DNA of 64,000 nt from CAJQQY01 sp045106765 (GCA_045106765.1 JBGCFD010000146.1:1-64000), one strand, 5' to 3'; shown: positions 44,170-52,928, counted from the stretch's first letter. Numbers and translations: made by a program. Notes: generated from the sequence alone by a model not told the origin.

Positions 44170-45465
44170 ATGGACCTTTCTAATTTGAGTACCGAAATGA
44201 TTTTAATAGCAGTTTCTGCGATTATTATTATTTCATTTTTCTTTGGTGAGTTATCAAGGAAAACTAATATACCATCAGTTTTGATGCTCATCATTTTTGG
44301 AGTGATTTGCCAAAGTTTTGTGAAAATTGAGCAAGAAACACTTCGACCTATTTTAGGATTATTGGGGACAGTCGGACTTATTATGATTGTTTTGGAAGCA
44401 GCTTTGGAACTAGAATTAAAAAGTGAAAAATATATTCCAATTGCTAAAGCGATGGCGATTGCACTCATAGGCCTATTGGCGTCTACGTATATTGCTGCAG
44501 AGATTTTATATTATTTTTATGCAGATGATGGTATGACAATGGAAAAGGCTTGGATATATGCTACTCCGTTATCCATCTTGTCTAGTGCGATTATTATTCC
44601 TAGTGTTTCGGCATTGAACCCCGCCAAAAAAGAATTTCATATTTATGAAAGTACCTTTTCAGATATATTGGGGATTATAGTTTTTTATTATTTGACAGGC
44701 CAATTAGCGCATGCAGATGACCACGGAGGTGGTTTAGTTGGTTATGGCGGAAATGTATTGTTAACCATCGTAGTTTCATTTATTGCGAGTTATTTAATCA
44801 TCCTTATTTTTCAAAATATAAAAAGTCATACTAAGTTATTCTTGTTGATTGCAGTACTACTTTTATTATATGGAGTTGGAAAAGAAATGCACCTTTCTGC
44901 TTTGATTGTAATTTTGATTTTTGGATTGATTATCGCCAACATGAAATTATTTTTCAAAGGTCCATTGGGGCGATGGTTACATCTAGAAAAGGCAAATCAT
45001 ATATATGAGGGGTTGCATGTTATTACAATGGAAACAGCTTTTGTAGTACGAACTTTTTTCTTTGTAATTTTCGGGTTATCAATTAATTTGTTATCATTAA
45101 ATAGTCTGAACGTTGCAATTATTAGTGGTTTAATTATCGTGTCTATTTATGTGATTCGTTACCTCACATTGCGACCTTCTATTGGTGAAGATATTGTACC
45201 TCAATTATATATAGCTCCACGTGGATTGATTACTATCTTGTTATTTTATAAAATTCCAGAGGCTGCAAAGGTGGAAGCATTTAACAATGGGATTTTGCTT
45301 TTTATAATCATTGGAACAAGTCTAATTATGACGGTTGCGATGATTATGGATAAAAGAAAAACAGGTAAAGCTGTTCGTAAGGCTGAAGATCAACCCATTG
45401 GATATGAAAAATGGAAAGCACCATCTATCTCAGAAGTTATTGATAGTCAAGGAGATAAGCATTGA
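44170..45465 (+). CDS. CPA-type cation/proton antiporter
   Basis: The 431-residue inner-membrane protein belongs to the Na+/H+ exchanger superfamily (about 12 transmembrane segments). Segments such as NIPSVLMLIIFGVICQSF, ILGLLGTVGLIMIVLEAALELEL, LSSAIIIPSVSALNPAKKEF, STFSDILGIIVFYYL (with the likely acidic transport residue) and APRGLITILLFYKIPEA fit. It lacks the C-terminal TrkA-N/Rck domains. Substrate (Na+ or K+) cannot be told. Third gene of the ATPase-MscS operon. Confidence 0.8.
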   Translation: MDLSNLSTEMILIAVSAIIIISFFFGELSRKTNIPSVLMLIIFGVICQSFVKIEQETLRPILGLLGTVGLIMIVLEAALELELKSEKYIPIAKAMAIALIGLLASTYIAAEILYYFYADDGMTMEKAWIYATPLSILSSAIIIPSVSALNPAKKEFHIYESTFSDILGIIVFYYLTGQLAHADDHGGGLVGYGGNVLLTIVVSFIASYLIILIFQNIKSHTKLFLLIAVLLLLYGVGKEMHLSALIVILIFGLIIANMKLFFKGPLGRWLHLEKANHIYEGLHVITMETAFVVRTFFFVIFGLSINLLSLNSLNVAIISGLIIVSIYVIRYLTLRPSIGEDIVPQLYIAPRGLITILLFYKIPEAAKVEAFNNGILLFIIIGTSLIMTVAMIMDKRKTGKAVRKAEDQPIGYEKWKAPSISEVIDSQGDKH

Positions 45466-45514
45466 TTTAATGGTTAATTTTGAGTGTTTTAACAAAAGAG
45501 AATGATACTATATT

Positions 45515-45551
45515 GAAGCCGTAAAACGTAAAACGATTTAACATTTTAATA
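45515..45551 (+). repeat. AACGTYN heptamer repeat, degenerate copy E
   Basis: GAAGCCGTAAAACGTAAAACG at 45515-45535 and the following ATTTAACATTTTAATAAA resemble copy D (AGCCGTAAAACGTCAAACG). The element lies 9-50 bases upstream of the next start codon, and some units are degenerate. Confidence 0.5.
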
Positions 45552-45559
45552 AAAAATAA

Positions 45560-46321
45560 ATGAATATAAAAGAGCTGGCAAAAACTGTAGATGAAGCAGC
45601 ATTAAATGCCAAACCAATTCCTCAATTAAGTTTAGAAAATCAATTTTCGGAAAAAGATGCTTACGAAATTCAAGCAACTTCTATTGCAAGAAGATATAAC
45701 CGAGGAGAAAAATTAGTAGGAATCAAACTCGGTTTTACTAGCAAAGCCAAAATGGAACAAATGGGTGTCCATGATATGATCTGGGGAAGATTGACCGATA
45801 AAATGTTGATTGGAAAAAATTCAAATATTTTGTTAGAAAAATTTATTCATCCTCGTGCCGAACCTGAAATTTGTTTTTTGGTAAAAAAAGAAATTAGTCA
45901 GGAAGTGCCAATGAGTGAAATAAAAGAATACATTTACGGAGTAGCTGGAGCGATAGAAATTATTGATTCGAGGTACCAAAATTTTAAATTTTCTCTGGAG
46001 GATGTGATTGCTGATAATTGTTCATCTGCAGGTTTTGTAATTGGTAAATGGTACAATATTGACACACCAATCGCAGATTTAAAAATGGATTTAATCATCA
46101 ATGATGAAGTGGTTCAATCTGGTTCGTCGAATGCGATTTTAGGTGACCCTTGGGAATCTGTTGTAGCTGCTTCTAGGCTTTGTGCGCAATATGGTCAAGT
46201 TATTAAAGCAGGAAGTTACATCATGGCTGGTGCTGCAACTTCTGCGGTTTATTTAGAAAAAAATCAATCTGTAAAAGTGGCGGTAGAGTCTTTAGGGACT
46301 ATTCAATTTTCTATCCAGTAA
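45560..46321 (+). CDS. 2-keto-4-pentenoate hydratase / oxaloenoate decarboxylase family
   Basis: The 253-residue enzyme has the MhpD/DmpH-type FAH fold: KLVGIKLGFTSKAKMEQMGV, MIWGRLTDKM, HPRAEPEICFLV (metal-binding Glu residues), AGAIEIIDSRYQNFKF, DNCSSAGFVIG and ILGDPWESVVAASRL. It belongs to meta-cleavage routes for aromatics, as a hydratase or 2-oxo-3-hexenedioate decarboxylase. No other pathway enzyme is nearby, so the substrate is open. It is separated from the antiporter gene by a repeat and is followed by a terminator that overlaps the AraC ORF. Confidence 0.8.
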   Translation: MNIKELAKTVDEAALNAKPIPQLSLENQFSEKDAYEIQATSIARRYNRGEKLVGIKLGFTSKAKMEQMGVHDMIWGRLTDKMLIGKNSNILLEKFIHPRAEPEICFLVKKEISQEVPMSEIKEYIYGVAGAIEIIDSRYQNFKFSLEDVIADNCSSAGFVIGKWYNIDTPIADLKMDLIINDEVVQSGSSNAILGDPWESVVAASRLCAQYGQVIKAGSYIMAGAATSAVYLEKNQSVKVAVESLGTIQFSIQ

Positions 46322-46339
46322 ACTTAAATATATTCAAAG

Positions 46340-46373
46340 CGGTGTTAGTACTTCAAGCGCTAACACCGTTTTT
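46340..46373 (+). terminator. intrinsic terminator after the hydratase gene
   Basis: CGGTGTTAG (46340-46348) pairs with CTAACACCG (46360-46368), followed by TTTTT. It covers the region where a longer AraC ORF (GTG at 46342) would start, making that start unlikely. Confidence 0.85.
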
Positions 46374-46413
46374 CGTTTCGATTGTTTTTAAAAATTTAAA
46401 TAAATTCCAACAC

Positions 46414-47298
46414 TTGAAAGTCGAAAAACATATTCCGGGTTTAGATTTACCTAACCTTCACAATAAGCCTTTTGAGTTTGCTATTGTTTCTAATCGAGAA
46501 ATTCTAGATTATAATATTCCGACCAACCATGATCCTTTTCGACCTCATCGAATTAATTTTTATGCGATCCTTTTTATCCTTGAAGGAAATGGAAAACATT
46601 TCATAGATTTTAAAAGTTACGATTATCAAAAAGGAAGCATAGTATTTATCGCAAAAGATCAAGTTCAAGCATTCCAAAAAAACGAAGATCGAGAAGCTTT
46701 CTTTTTATTGTTTACTGAAAATTTTATTGAACGAGGAAGTCTTAGTTCTAACTTAATGCAAGAATTAAGTTTATATAATTATCATTTATATTCTCCTGTG
46801 ATAAACTTACAGGAAGACGAAATGAATATTTTTAAAAGCCTAGTCAAAAGAATAAAAAAAGAATATAATGCTCCTGATGATAATTTGACGGAAGAAATTA
46901 TTCAATCTTCTTTAAAAATATTTTTAGGATTATCAGAACGAATTAGAAAAAAAAATCAATCTACTTTAACTGTTTCAAAGTATCAAATAGAATTTATTCA
47001 GTTTCAAAATCTACTCAATAAACATCTTTTTAATTCTCGTCAAGTTCAATTTTATGCGAATGAAATGAATATGTCTACAAAAAAATTAAATCGGATCACT
47101 CAAGAATTGATGAATAAGCCAGTCAAAACTTACATCAATGATTCGTTAATTTTGGAAATTAAACGACTCCTAATGAACACCTCATTAAGCATCAAAGAAA
47201 TCAGTTATAAAACTGGTTTTGAAGACCCTACCAATTTTGTAAAATATTTTAAAAAATATACCGAATTAACTCCAGTAGATTTTCGAAATAAATATTGA
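46414..47298 (+). CDS. AraC family transcriptional regulator
   Basis: The 294-residue reading begins at TTG 46414 (MKVEKHIPGLDL). The only longer start is GTG at 46342, which lies inside a terminator, and there is no ATG before the cupin domain. Residues about 30-170 form a cupin-like sensor (FYAILFILEGNGKHFIDF, GSIVFIAKDQVQAF). The C-terminus is a standard two-HTH AraC domain (VQFYANEMNMSTKKLNRITQE, LSIKEISYKTGFEDPTNFVKYFKKYTELTP). It may regulate the adjacent hydratase, but the terminator between them speaks against a shared transcript. Confidence 0.85.
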   Translation: MKVEKHIPGLDLPNLHNKPFEFAIVSNREILDYNIPTNHDPFRPHRINFYAILFILEGNGKHFIDFKSYDYQKGSIVFIAKDQVQAFQKNEDREAFFLLFTENFIERGSLSSNLMQELSLYNYHLYSPVINLQEDEMNIFKSLVKRIKKEYNAPDDNLTEEIIQSSLKIFLGLSERIRKKNQSTLTVSKYQIEFIQFQNLLNKHLFNSRQVQFYANEMNMSTKKLNRITQELMNKPVKTYINDSLILEIKRLLMNTSLSIKEISYKTGFEDPTNFVKYFKKYTELTPVDFRNKY

Positions 47299-47690
47299 AT
47301 CAAAGGTAATTAAGCATAGTTTTCAGTTAATATAATATCAATTTTTATTCCCATAATTACCATTGATGATTTTAGTTAATAAATTAAAATAAGTCTATTT
47401 TTATTCCGGAAAACGAAGAATAAGTTAAAGGAAATAAATTTTTATTTTTCTTTATTTAAAAGAAAGTGTTTTTTATTCTGATAAGTGCTGCTGAAGTATA
47501 AAAAAATCTGTTTTTAGGCTTTCCTTCCAAATACCCTTCTTATTTATGTGTTTCTGTATTTTGTCCCGTTTTAACCATTTTTCTTCTTTTTTTAACCTTT
47601 TACAATTTTTGTTTAATGTTGATTTTTGCATCATAATTTTCAAACCTATTTTAAAGAACATATTACAAAGAAAAATTAAAGAGGAAGAGT
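47299..47690. other. gene-free AT-rich stretch upstream of the CotH-like gene
   Basis: About 390 bases with no supported gene. It should hold the promoter of the CotH-like/PycTM unit. TTTACAATTTTTG and GATTTTTG (47600-47630) resemble -33/-7 boxes but none is exact. ORFs on both strands are low-complexity and lack family features. Confidence 0.4.
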
Positions 47691-48734
47691 ATGAAAGTAT
47701 TACATCAATATATCCAAATTTTTGCCATGATATTAGTGGCAAATTTCTCTTTGGCAAATACAAATACAATAAATAATAACAGCATTTTTGATTTAATTAA
47801 TTATCAAGAAATGCTTGAGGTTGATTTGAAATTAAATATGGAGGAAGTTTTTGGAAATCGAAGAAGTGAAGATAAACATAAAGCTGTTTTATCATTTAAT
47901 GATAAAAATGGAATCGGACAAACTTGGGATATCAAGGTTGCTTTGCGAGGGAAATTTAGAAGAACTAGATGCAATAATTTAGCTCCATTAAAATTACATT
48001 TTAAGAAGAGTGATTTATATGATGCAGGGTTGGCTAAGTTCAATGATTTAAAATTAGTCAATCAATGTATGGAGGATTCAAAAGATTTGAAGCAACTATT
48101 GGTAAGAGAATATTTGGCATATAAATTATATAATCAAATTACTGAAGAAAGTTTTAGAGTTCAATTTTTAAAAATTAATTATATTGATAGCCAAACTGGA
48201 AAATCAAAAAAACAATATGGTTTTGTCATTGAAGATACAGCCCAATTAAGAGCACGAATTGATGCAGCAAAAGTTGAAAAACAATTCAATACTGCTCAAG
48301 AGAAATTTAATCAAGAGCAAGTAAAGTTAATGTCTGTTTTTCAATATATGATTGGAAATCCAGATTGGTCGCTCAATCGAAGTCATAATGTGAAAATAGT
48401 TTTGCAAGAAGATAAATTAATTGCGATTCCTTATGATTTTGATTTTTCAGGTTTTGTAGAAGCTCCTTATGTTTTATTAAATGATGAACTAGGAATTAAC
48501 AGTACAAAAGAAAGGATCTTTCTTGGTTTTGAAAATCATGTAGAAGATTTGGCAAAAGAACTCGATATTTTTTCAAATAAAAAATCATTATTAATCCAAA
48601 CGATTAAAGATTGTGATGCTTTAAAAGGAAGAAATCGAAGAGAAATGATTAAATTTATTAATTCATTTTATGATGAGACGGATACTTTTAAGCTACCCTT
48701 ACAAAAAAATAAAGTCCCAACACTTGGGGATTAA
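47691..48734 (+). CDS. secreted CotH-like protein
   Basis: The 347-residue protein has a signal peptide (ending near LVANFSLA) and then a pattern seen in many Bacteroidota proteins that resemble the CotH kinase-like fold: VALRGKFRRTRCNNLAPLKLHFKK (basic strand), QLLVREYLAYKLYNQITEESFRVQF, YGFVIEDT, SVFQYMIGNPDWSLNRSHNVKIV and PYDFDFSGFV. The GNPDW and PYDFD segments could be catalytic/metal residues as in CotH. The substrate is unknown. The next gene, a Pycsar-effector-like membrane protein, starts 51 bases downstream on the same strand. Confidence 0.6.
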   Translation: MKVLHQYIQIFAMILVANFSLANTNTINNNSIFDLINYQEMLEVDLKLNMEEVFGNRRSEDKHKAVLSFNDKNGIGQTWDIKVALRGKFRRTRCNNLAPLKLHFKKSDLYDAGLAKFNDLKLVNQCMEDSKDLKQLLVREYLAYKLYNQITEESFRVQFLKINYIDSQTGKSKKQYGFVIEDTAQLRARIDAAKVEKQFNTAQEKFNQEQVKLMSVFQYMIGNPDWSLNRSHNVKIVLQEDKLIAIPYDFDFSGFVEAPYVLLNDELGINSTKERIFLGFENHVEDLAKELDIFSNKKSLLIQTIKDCDALKGRNRREMIKFINSFYDETDTFKLPLQKNKVPTLGD

Positions 48735-48785
48735 AATAAGAATAAACACAGAAACACTTATTAAAATACTAGCAAACACATATTT

Positions 48786-49379
48786 ATGATGGAAGTTTTA
48801 CACAAAGAAATAATTGTTAAAAAAGAGAAAAAGCAGAAAAAAAAGAAGAGCGGAATATCAAAACAGACAATTAATATTATTCGCACGACTCAAAGAAACA
48901 ATATTGATTTAACAGCTATTGCAGATAATAAAGCTAATGTATTACTTAGTTTGAATGCTATAATAATTGCAGCACTTATTCCGATTGTAATTGCTAATGT
49001 TGACATCGTTTTTGAAAAAATGATGATTATTCCATTAATGATTTTAGCGGTGACAAGCTTTATCACAATCTATTTGTCGGCAGCAGTTTTGAAGCCTTCT
49101 AATTTTGATAGAATGAGAGCTAGTAAAAATCCTGATTCAGAATCAAGTCCATTCTTTTTTGGAAATTTTTATAAAATGGAGGCAGAGGAATATTTTGATT
49201 TTATCAAACCTTCCTTATCAAATCCTAAAGATTTGAAGGCACATTTGGCACAAGATTTATATTATATAGGAAAGCGATTAGGAGAAAAAATGGCCTTTGT
49301 TCGTCAAGCCTATAATATTTTTACAATTGGAATTTTGGTAACATTGATTTCTTTTGGTGCAGTCGTATTCTTCTTTTAA
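48786..49379 (+). CDS. Pycsar-effector-like membrane protein (PycTM/DUF5706)
   Basis: The 197-residue protein has a Lys-rich start, then the PycTM signature IDLTAIADNKANVLLSLNAIIIAALIPI (the AD.KA..LL..N core), a second transmembrane segment (about 78-98) and a third at the C-terminus. PycTM proteins are membrane-disrupting effectors opened by cyclic pyrimidine nucleotides in Pycsar anti-phage systems, often fused to HD domains. Here the domain is alone, and no adenylate/pyrimidine cyclase is nearby; the only partner is the secreted CotH-like protein. It may be an orphan effector or have a non-defence role. A terminator follows. Confidence 0.7.
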   Translation: MMEVLHKEIIVKKEKKQKKKKSGISKQTINIIRTTQRNNIDLTAIADNKANVLLSLNAIIIAALIPIVIANVDIVFEKMMIIPLMILAVTSFITIYLSAAVLKPSNFDRMRASKNPDSESSPFFFGNFYKMEAEEYFDFIKPSLSNPKDLKAHLAQDLYYIGKRLGEKMAFVRQAYNIFTIGILVTLISFGAVVFFF

Positions 49380-49382
49380 ATA

Positions 49383-49424
49383 AAAAAAAGCTTCGAACCT
49401 TGATTGGTTGGAAGCTTTTTTTTT
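49383..49424. terminator. bidirectional intrinsic terminator
   Basis: AAGCTTC/GAAGCTT and AACC/GGTT stems with one G-G mismatch enclose TTGATT, flanked by A8 and T9 tracts. It separates the convergent PycTM-like gene and menB. Confidence 0.85.
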
Positions 49425-49436
49425 AGAAAAACCTTG

Positions 49437-50279
49437 TTAAGGAAATTTAGGAAATTTATCAAAATTTGGTTTTCGTTTTTCCAAAAATGCATTTCTTCCT
49501 TCTTCTGCTTCTTCAGTCATGTAACCTAATCGAGTGGCTTCTCCAGCAAAAAGTTGTTGTCCAACTAGTCCATCATCAATCATATTGAAAGCAAACTTTA
49601 ACATTTTTATTGCCATTGGACTTTTGGCTAAAATTTCTTGCGCCCATTGATAAGCAGTATCTTCCAGCTCGTCATGAGGAATAGATGCATTTGCCATTCC
49701 CATCGCAACAGCTTCATCAGCTGAATAATTTCTTCCTAAAAAGAAAATCTCACGAGCTCTTTTTTGACCAACTTGTCGAGCTAAATAAGCTGAACCATAG
49801 CCAGCATCATAACTCGCTACATCAGCATCTGTCTGCTTAAAAATCGCATGTTCTTTACTTGCCAATGTCAAATCACAAACAACATGTAAACTATGTCCAC
49901 CACCAACTGCCCATCCTGGCACTACTGCAATTACAGCTTTATTCATAAATCGAATCAAACGTTGCACCTCCAAAATATTCAGTCGATTAATTCCATCTTC
50001 TCCCCGATAACCTGTCTTGTCACGCACCCTTTGATCACCTCCTGAGCAAAAAGAGTAGATGCCATCTTTTGGAGAAGGGCCTTCAGCAGAAAGTAAAACG
50101 ACCCCGATGGTTTGATCTTCCCGAGCATCAACAAATGCTTCGAAAAGTTCAGAAACAGTTTTTGGTCGAAAAGCATTTCTAACTTCTGGACGATTAAATG
50201 CTATTCGAGCTACGCCGTTTTTTTTACGATAAGTAATGTCTACATATTCTTTTGCGGTAATCCAACCATTATTTTCCAT
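49437..50279 (-). CDS. menB: 1,4-dihydroxy-2-naphthoyl-CoA synthase
   Basis: The 280-residue crotonase-family enzyme closes the second ring in menaquinone synthesis. MenB signatures include VRNAFRPKTVSELFEAF, SFCSGGDQRVRDKTGY, AVVPGWAVGGGHSLHVVCDLTLAS, QTDADVASYDAGYGSAYLARQVG and the conserved C-terminal EGRNAFLEKRKPNF. Length is typical. It is cytosolic and here alone, apart from other men genes. Menaquinone respiration is the norm in Bacteroidota. Confidence 0.96.
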   Translation of the reverse strand: MENNGWITAKEYVDITYRKKNGVARIAFNRPEVRNAFRPKTVSELFEAFVDAREDQTIGVVLLSAEGPSPKDGIYSFCSGGDQRVRDKTGYRGEDGINRLNILEVQRLIRFMNKAVIAVVPGWAVGGGHSLHVVCDLTLASKEHAIFKQTDADVASYDAGYGSAYLARQVGQKRAREIFFLGRNYSADEAVAMGMANASIPHDELEDTAYQWAQEILAKSPMAIKMLKFAFNMIDDGLVGQQLFAGEATRLGYMTEEAEEGRNAFLEKRKPNFDKFPKFP

Positions 50280-50534
50280 GTTTTATTTTTTATTTTTTAG
50301 AAAATTAATTTGAGTTATTTCGATAAATCGGAAACAGAAAATATCTGTTTAAGTTTATCAAATACAACGCAAGAATACAAAATATCTTCTTGATTTTAAT
50401 TTTCCTCACCTGCTTTTTGCAATTCAGTTTTGAAAATCAACAGTTCATCTGTTTTTGGTTTACTTCAGTTTATTCTTGATATATCTTGCTGATGAAAACA
50501 ATACAAATATTTAATCATTTAAAATTTTCTCGTT

Positions 50535-50963
50535 ATGAAAAAGTCATTCTTGTTTTTAGTATTAAGCATTCTAACTTTCTCTTCTTTGCAAGCTCAAAAT
50601 ACATTTGCGTTAGTGAATAATGATGCTTCAACGTCTATCTTAAAAGCTTCAAATAGTGAATTATCGGCAGTAGAAATAGAAGAAAACAAATTTAGAAAAG
50701 TAGAAAATGATGTAATGAAAAAATTACAAGATGAAGTGGAATTTCCAGAATTAGCTTATCAGTATGGAGTGGAAGGAACAGTACTTTTGCAATTTACTTT
50801 TGATGGAGAAATTAAAGATTTGAAGGTAGCAAAATCTCTTGGTGCAGGTTGTGATCAAGCGGCAATAAAAGTATTGGAGAATTTCCCGAAAATATATAAA
50901 GAAATGGGTGGCGAAAATGTAGATGGAATTCAGATAACAGTTCCTTTTAAGTTTGAAATTTGA
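50535..50963 (+). CDS. secreted TonB-C domain protein
   Basis: The 142-residue protein has a signal peptide (ending SLQAQ) and a C-terminal TonB domain (about 65-142): VEFPELAYQYGVEGTVLLQFTFDGEIKDLKVAKSLGAGCDQAAIKVLENFP. It lacks the membrane anchor and Pro-rich spacer of a real energy transducer, so it is not a classical TonB; such stand-alone periplasmic TonB-C proteins are common in Bacteroidota. Its partner is unknown. It is transcribed alone and followed by a long palindrome. Confidence 0.8.
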   Translation: MKKSFLFLVLSILTFSSLQAQNTFALVNNDASTSILKASNSELSAVEIEENKFRKVENDVMKKLQDEVEFPELAYQYGVEGTVLLQFTFDGEIKDLKVAKSLGAGCDQAAIKVLENFPKIYKEMGGENVDGIQITVPFKFEI

Positions 50964-50970
50964 TTATCGA

Positions 50971-51003
50971 ACTCACAAGGTGATTTTAAATCACCTTGTG
51001 AGT
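50971..51003. repeat. 33-bp perfect palindrome between convergent genes
   Basis: ACTCACAAGGTGATTT (50971-50986) is the exact inverse of AAATCACCTTGTGAGT (50988-51003) around one T. It lies 7 bases after the TonB-C gene stop and 26 bases before the 3' end of the methyltransferase gene. There is no T-tract right after it, so it may be a bidirectional terminator or cruciform. Confidence 0.85.
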
Positions 51004-51029
51004 ATATTACTTTTTGAGTAACTCTTAAT

Positions 51030-51824
51030 TTAAAGTTTCTTCATTTTTATCGCATAAACATGAGGGATTTTCAATTCCCTTTTTCCATAATAATACATTC
51101 CATTATCTAAGGAATTCATATTAGGGAAACAATTGTAAGGACTTTCTGCAAACTCTTGAAAATCAATTAGTTGCATGCCATTACTCATTAAAGGACGCAT
51201 GATATCAGAAAGAGAATGTAACCAAAAATATTCTTTCAATTGAATGGGTGCATCTCGGTTGGCATAAGTACCTTCCTCGACTTCGGTAAATGGTTCTCCA
51301 ATATTGAAATATGGATAAGTCAGTTCTTTTTTATCCCAATCAAACATCAATAAAACGGGATGAAAATCTGCGATGAAAAAGATACCTCCAGGCTTTAGGA
51401 AATGACTAATTACTTTCGCCCATTTTTCTAGGTCAGGTAGCCAACCAACTGTTCCATAAGAAGTATATACAATATCAAATTTTCCTTCTAAATTTTGATC
51501 TAATTCTAACACATTACTTTCCACAAATTTAGCATCAAGGTTTAGTTCAGCATTTAATTGTTGAGCTAATTCAACAGCTTTCGGAGAGAAATCTACTCCA
51601 GTAACTTTAGCCCCCATTCTTGCCCATTGTAAACTATCTTGTCCAAAATGACATTGCAAATGTAACAATGACTTTTCGGAAACATCACCGAGTGCATCGA
51701 GTTCAATTTTATTTAGTGGGTTTTTCCCATTTTTAAAATTTTCCAAATCATAAAATTCAGAATCTTTGTGGATGTCAGTTTTGGCTTCCCACAATTTTTT
51801 GTTGGTGTCGAAATATTCTTGCAT
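51030..51824 (-). CDS. class I SAM-dependent methyltransferase
   Basis: The 264-residue protein has the Rossmann methyltransferase motifs LLHLQCHFGQDSLQWARMGAKVTGVDFSPKAVELA (SAM loop HLQCHFGQDS), the acidic FVESNVLEL stretch, DIVYTSYGTVGWLPDL and KPGGIFFIADFHP. The substrate is not visible; the CHFGQDSL form of motif I is common in a subgroup of small-molecule methyltransferases. It is a single gene next to tsaD on the same strand with a 102-base gap. Confidence 0.85.
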   Translation of the reverse strand: MQEYFDTNKKLWEAKTDIHKDSEFYDLENFKNGKNPLNKIELDALGDVSEKSLLHLQCHFGQDSLQWARMGAKVTGVDFSPKAVELAQQLNAELNLDAKFVESNVLELDQNLEGKFDIVYTSYGTVGWLPDLEKWAKVISHFLKPGGIFFIADFHPVLLMFDWDKKELTYPYFNIGEPFTEVEEGTYANRDAPIQLKEYFWLHSLSDIMRPLMSNGMQLIDFQEFAESPYNCFPNMNSLDNGMYYYGKRELKIPHVYAIKMKKL

Positions 51825-51926
51825 TAGATTTTTATTTTATTTTTTCTTCGAGACAATACATGCCTGTCTTTCTACTACAAATGTTTACAGAAAATAATTT
51901 CAAACTTTTTAAAATTCTATAAAAAA

Positions 51927-52928
51927 TCACACACTCCATCTAGCCACAGGCACCACATCTTGTCCAACAAATTCTTTTTTCAAATATTTAAAATATCCAG
52001 TTACAGCAATCATCGCAGCATTGTCTGTACAATATTCAAATCGAGGAATATAAGTTTCCCAACCCATTTCATTTCCCATTTCTTGCAATCCACTTCTCAA
52101 CGCAGAATTTGCTGAGACTCCGCCTGCAATTGCCAGATGTTTGATTTCAGTTTTTTGTGCAGCAACTTTTAATTTTTTCAATAAAATACTCACAATTCTA
52201 GCCTGAACGGAAGCACAGATATCATTTAAGTTTTCCTCAATAAAATTTGGATTCTCTTTTATTTTTTTTCTCAAAAAATAAAGAATAGAAGTTTTTAATC
52301 CACTAAAACTAAAATCTAGTTCGCCAACTTTAGGTTCTGTAAATTCAAAAACAGGTTTTCCCAGTTTAGCATATTTATCAATCAATGGTCCAGCAGGGTA
52401 ATCAAGGCCAAGTAATTTTCCAGTTTTATCAAATGCTTCACCAGCTGCATCGTCAATCGTTGAGCCAAGCAATTCCATTTCCAAGTGATCTGTAACTTTT
52501 ACAATTTGAGTATGTCCACCTGAAACAGTCAGACATAAAAATGGCAATGGAGGTTTTGGATCTTCTGCATAATGAGCCAAAATATGAGCTTGCATATGAT
52601 TCACTTCGATCATTGGAATATTCAAACTCATGGCAAATGATTTGGCAAAGGAAACACCCACCAAAAGAGAACCGATCAACCCTGGTCCACGTGTAAATGC
52701 AACGGCAGAAAGTTCTTCTTTTTTGATTCCAGCTTTTTGAATAGCAGCATCCACAACTGGAACGATATTAATCTGATGAGCTCGTGAAGCTGCTTCTGGA
52801 ACAACACCTCCATATAATTTATGTACCTCTTGATTGGCGATACAATTACTCAAAATTACCCCATCTTGAATCACCGCAGCTGAAGTATCATCACAAGAAG
52901 ATTCAATCGCTAAAATTATTACACTCAT
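51927..52928 (-). CDS. tsaD: tRNA N6-adenosine threonylcarbamoyltransferase TsaD
   Basis: The 333-residue ASKHA-fold enzyme makes t6A37 in ANN-decoding tRNAs together with TsaB, TsaC and TsaE. Motifs are IIAIESSCDDTSAAV-like IILAIESSCDDTSAAV, AFTRGPGLIGSLLVG, EVNHMQAHILAH with metal-binding His111 and His115, LCLTVSGGHTQIV, LDFSFSGLKTSIL and HLAIAGGVSANSALR. All core residues look intact. Essential in most bacteria. Confidence 0.97.
   Translation of the reverse strand: MSVIILAIESSCDDTSAAVIQDGVILSNCIANQEVHKLYGGVVPEAASRAHQINIVPVVDAAIQKAGIKKEELSAVAFTRGPGLIGSLLVGVSFAKSFAMSLNIPMIEVNHMQAHILAHYAEDPKPPLPFLCLTVSGGHTQIVKVTDHLEMELLGSTIDDAAGEAFDKTGKLLGLDYPAGPLIDKYAKLGKPVFEFTEPKVGELDFSFSGLKTSILYFLRKKIKENPNFIEENLNDICASVQARIVSILLKKLKVAAQKTEIKHLAIAGGVSANSALRSGLQEMGNEMGWETYIPRFEYCTDNAAMIAVTGYFKYLKKEFVGQDVVPVARWSV

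Noticed and set aside
46342..46413. Longer N-terminus of the AraC regulator from GTG 46342
   Set aside because: The first codons lie inside a clear intrinsic terminator of the preceding gene and encode no family-like sequence.
45560..47298. Aromatic meta-cleavage operon
   Set aside because: Only one hydratase/decarboxylase-family gene and a regulator are present, with a terminator between them and no other pathway enzyme.
47473..47769. 98-codon minus-strand ORF overlapping the promoter and start of the CotH-like gene
   Set aside because: Lys/Ile-rich low-complexity translation, no family features, and it overlaps a better-supported gene with a signal peptide.
47691..49379. Complete Pycsar defence system
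   Set aside because: No nucleotide cyclase lies near the PycTM-like gene, so only the effector-like half can be claimed.
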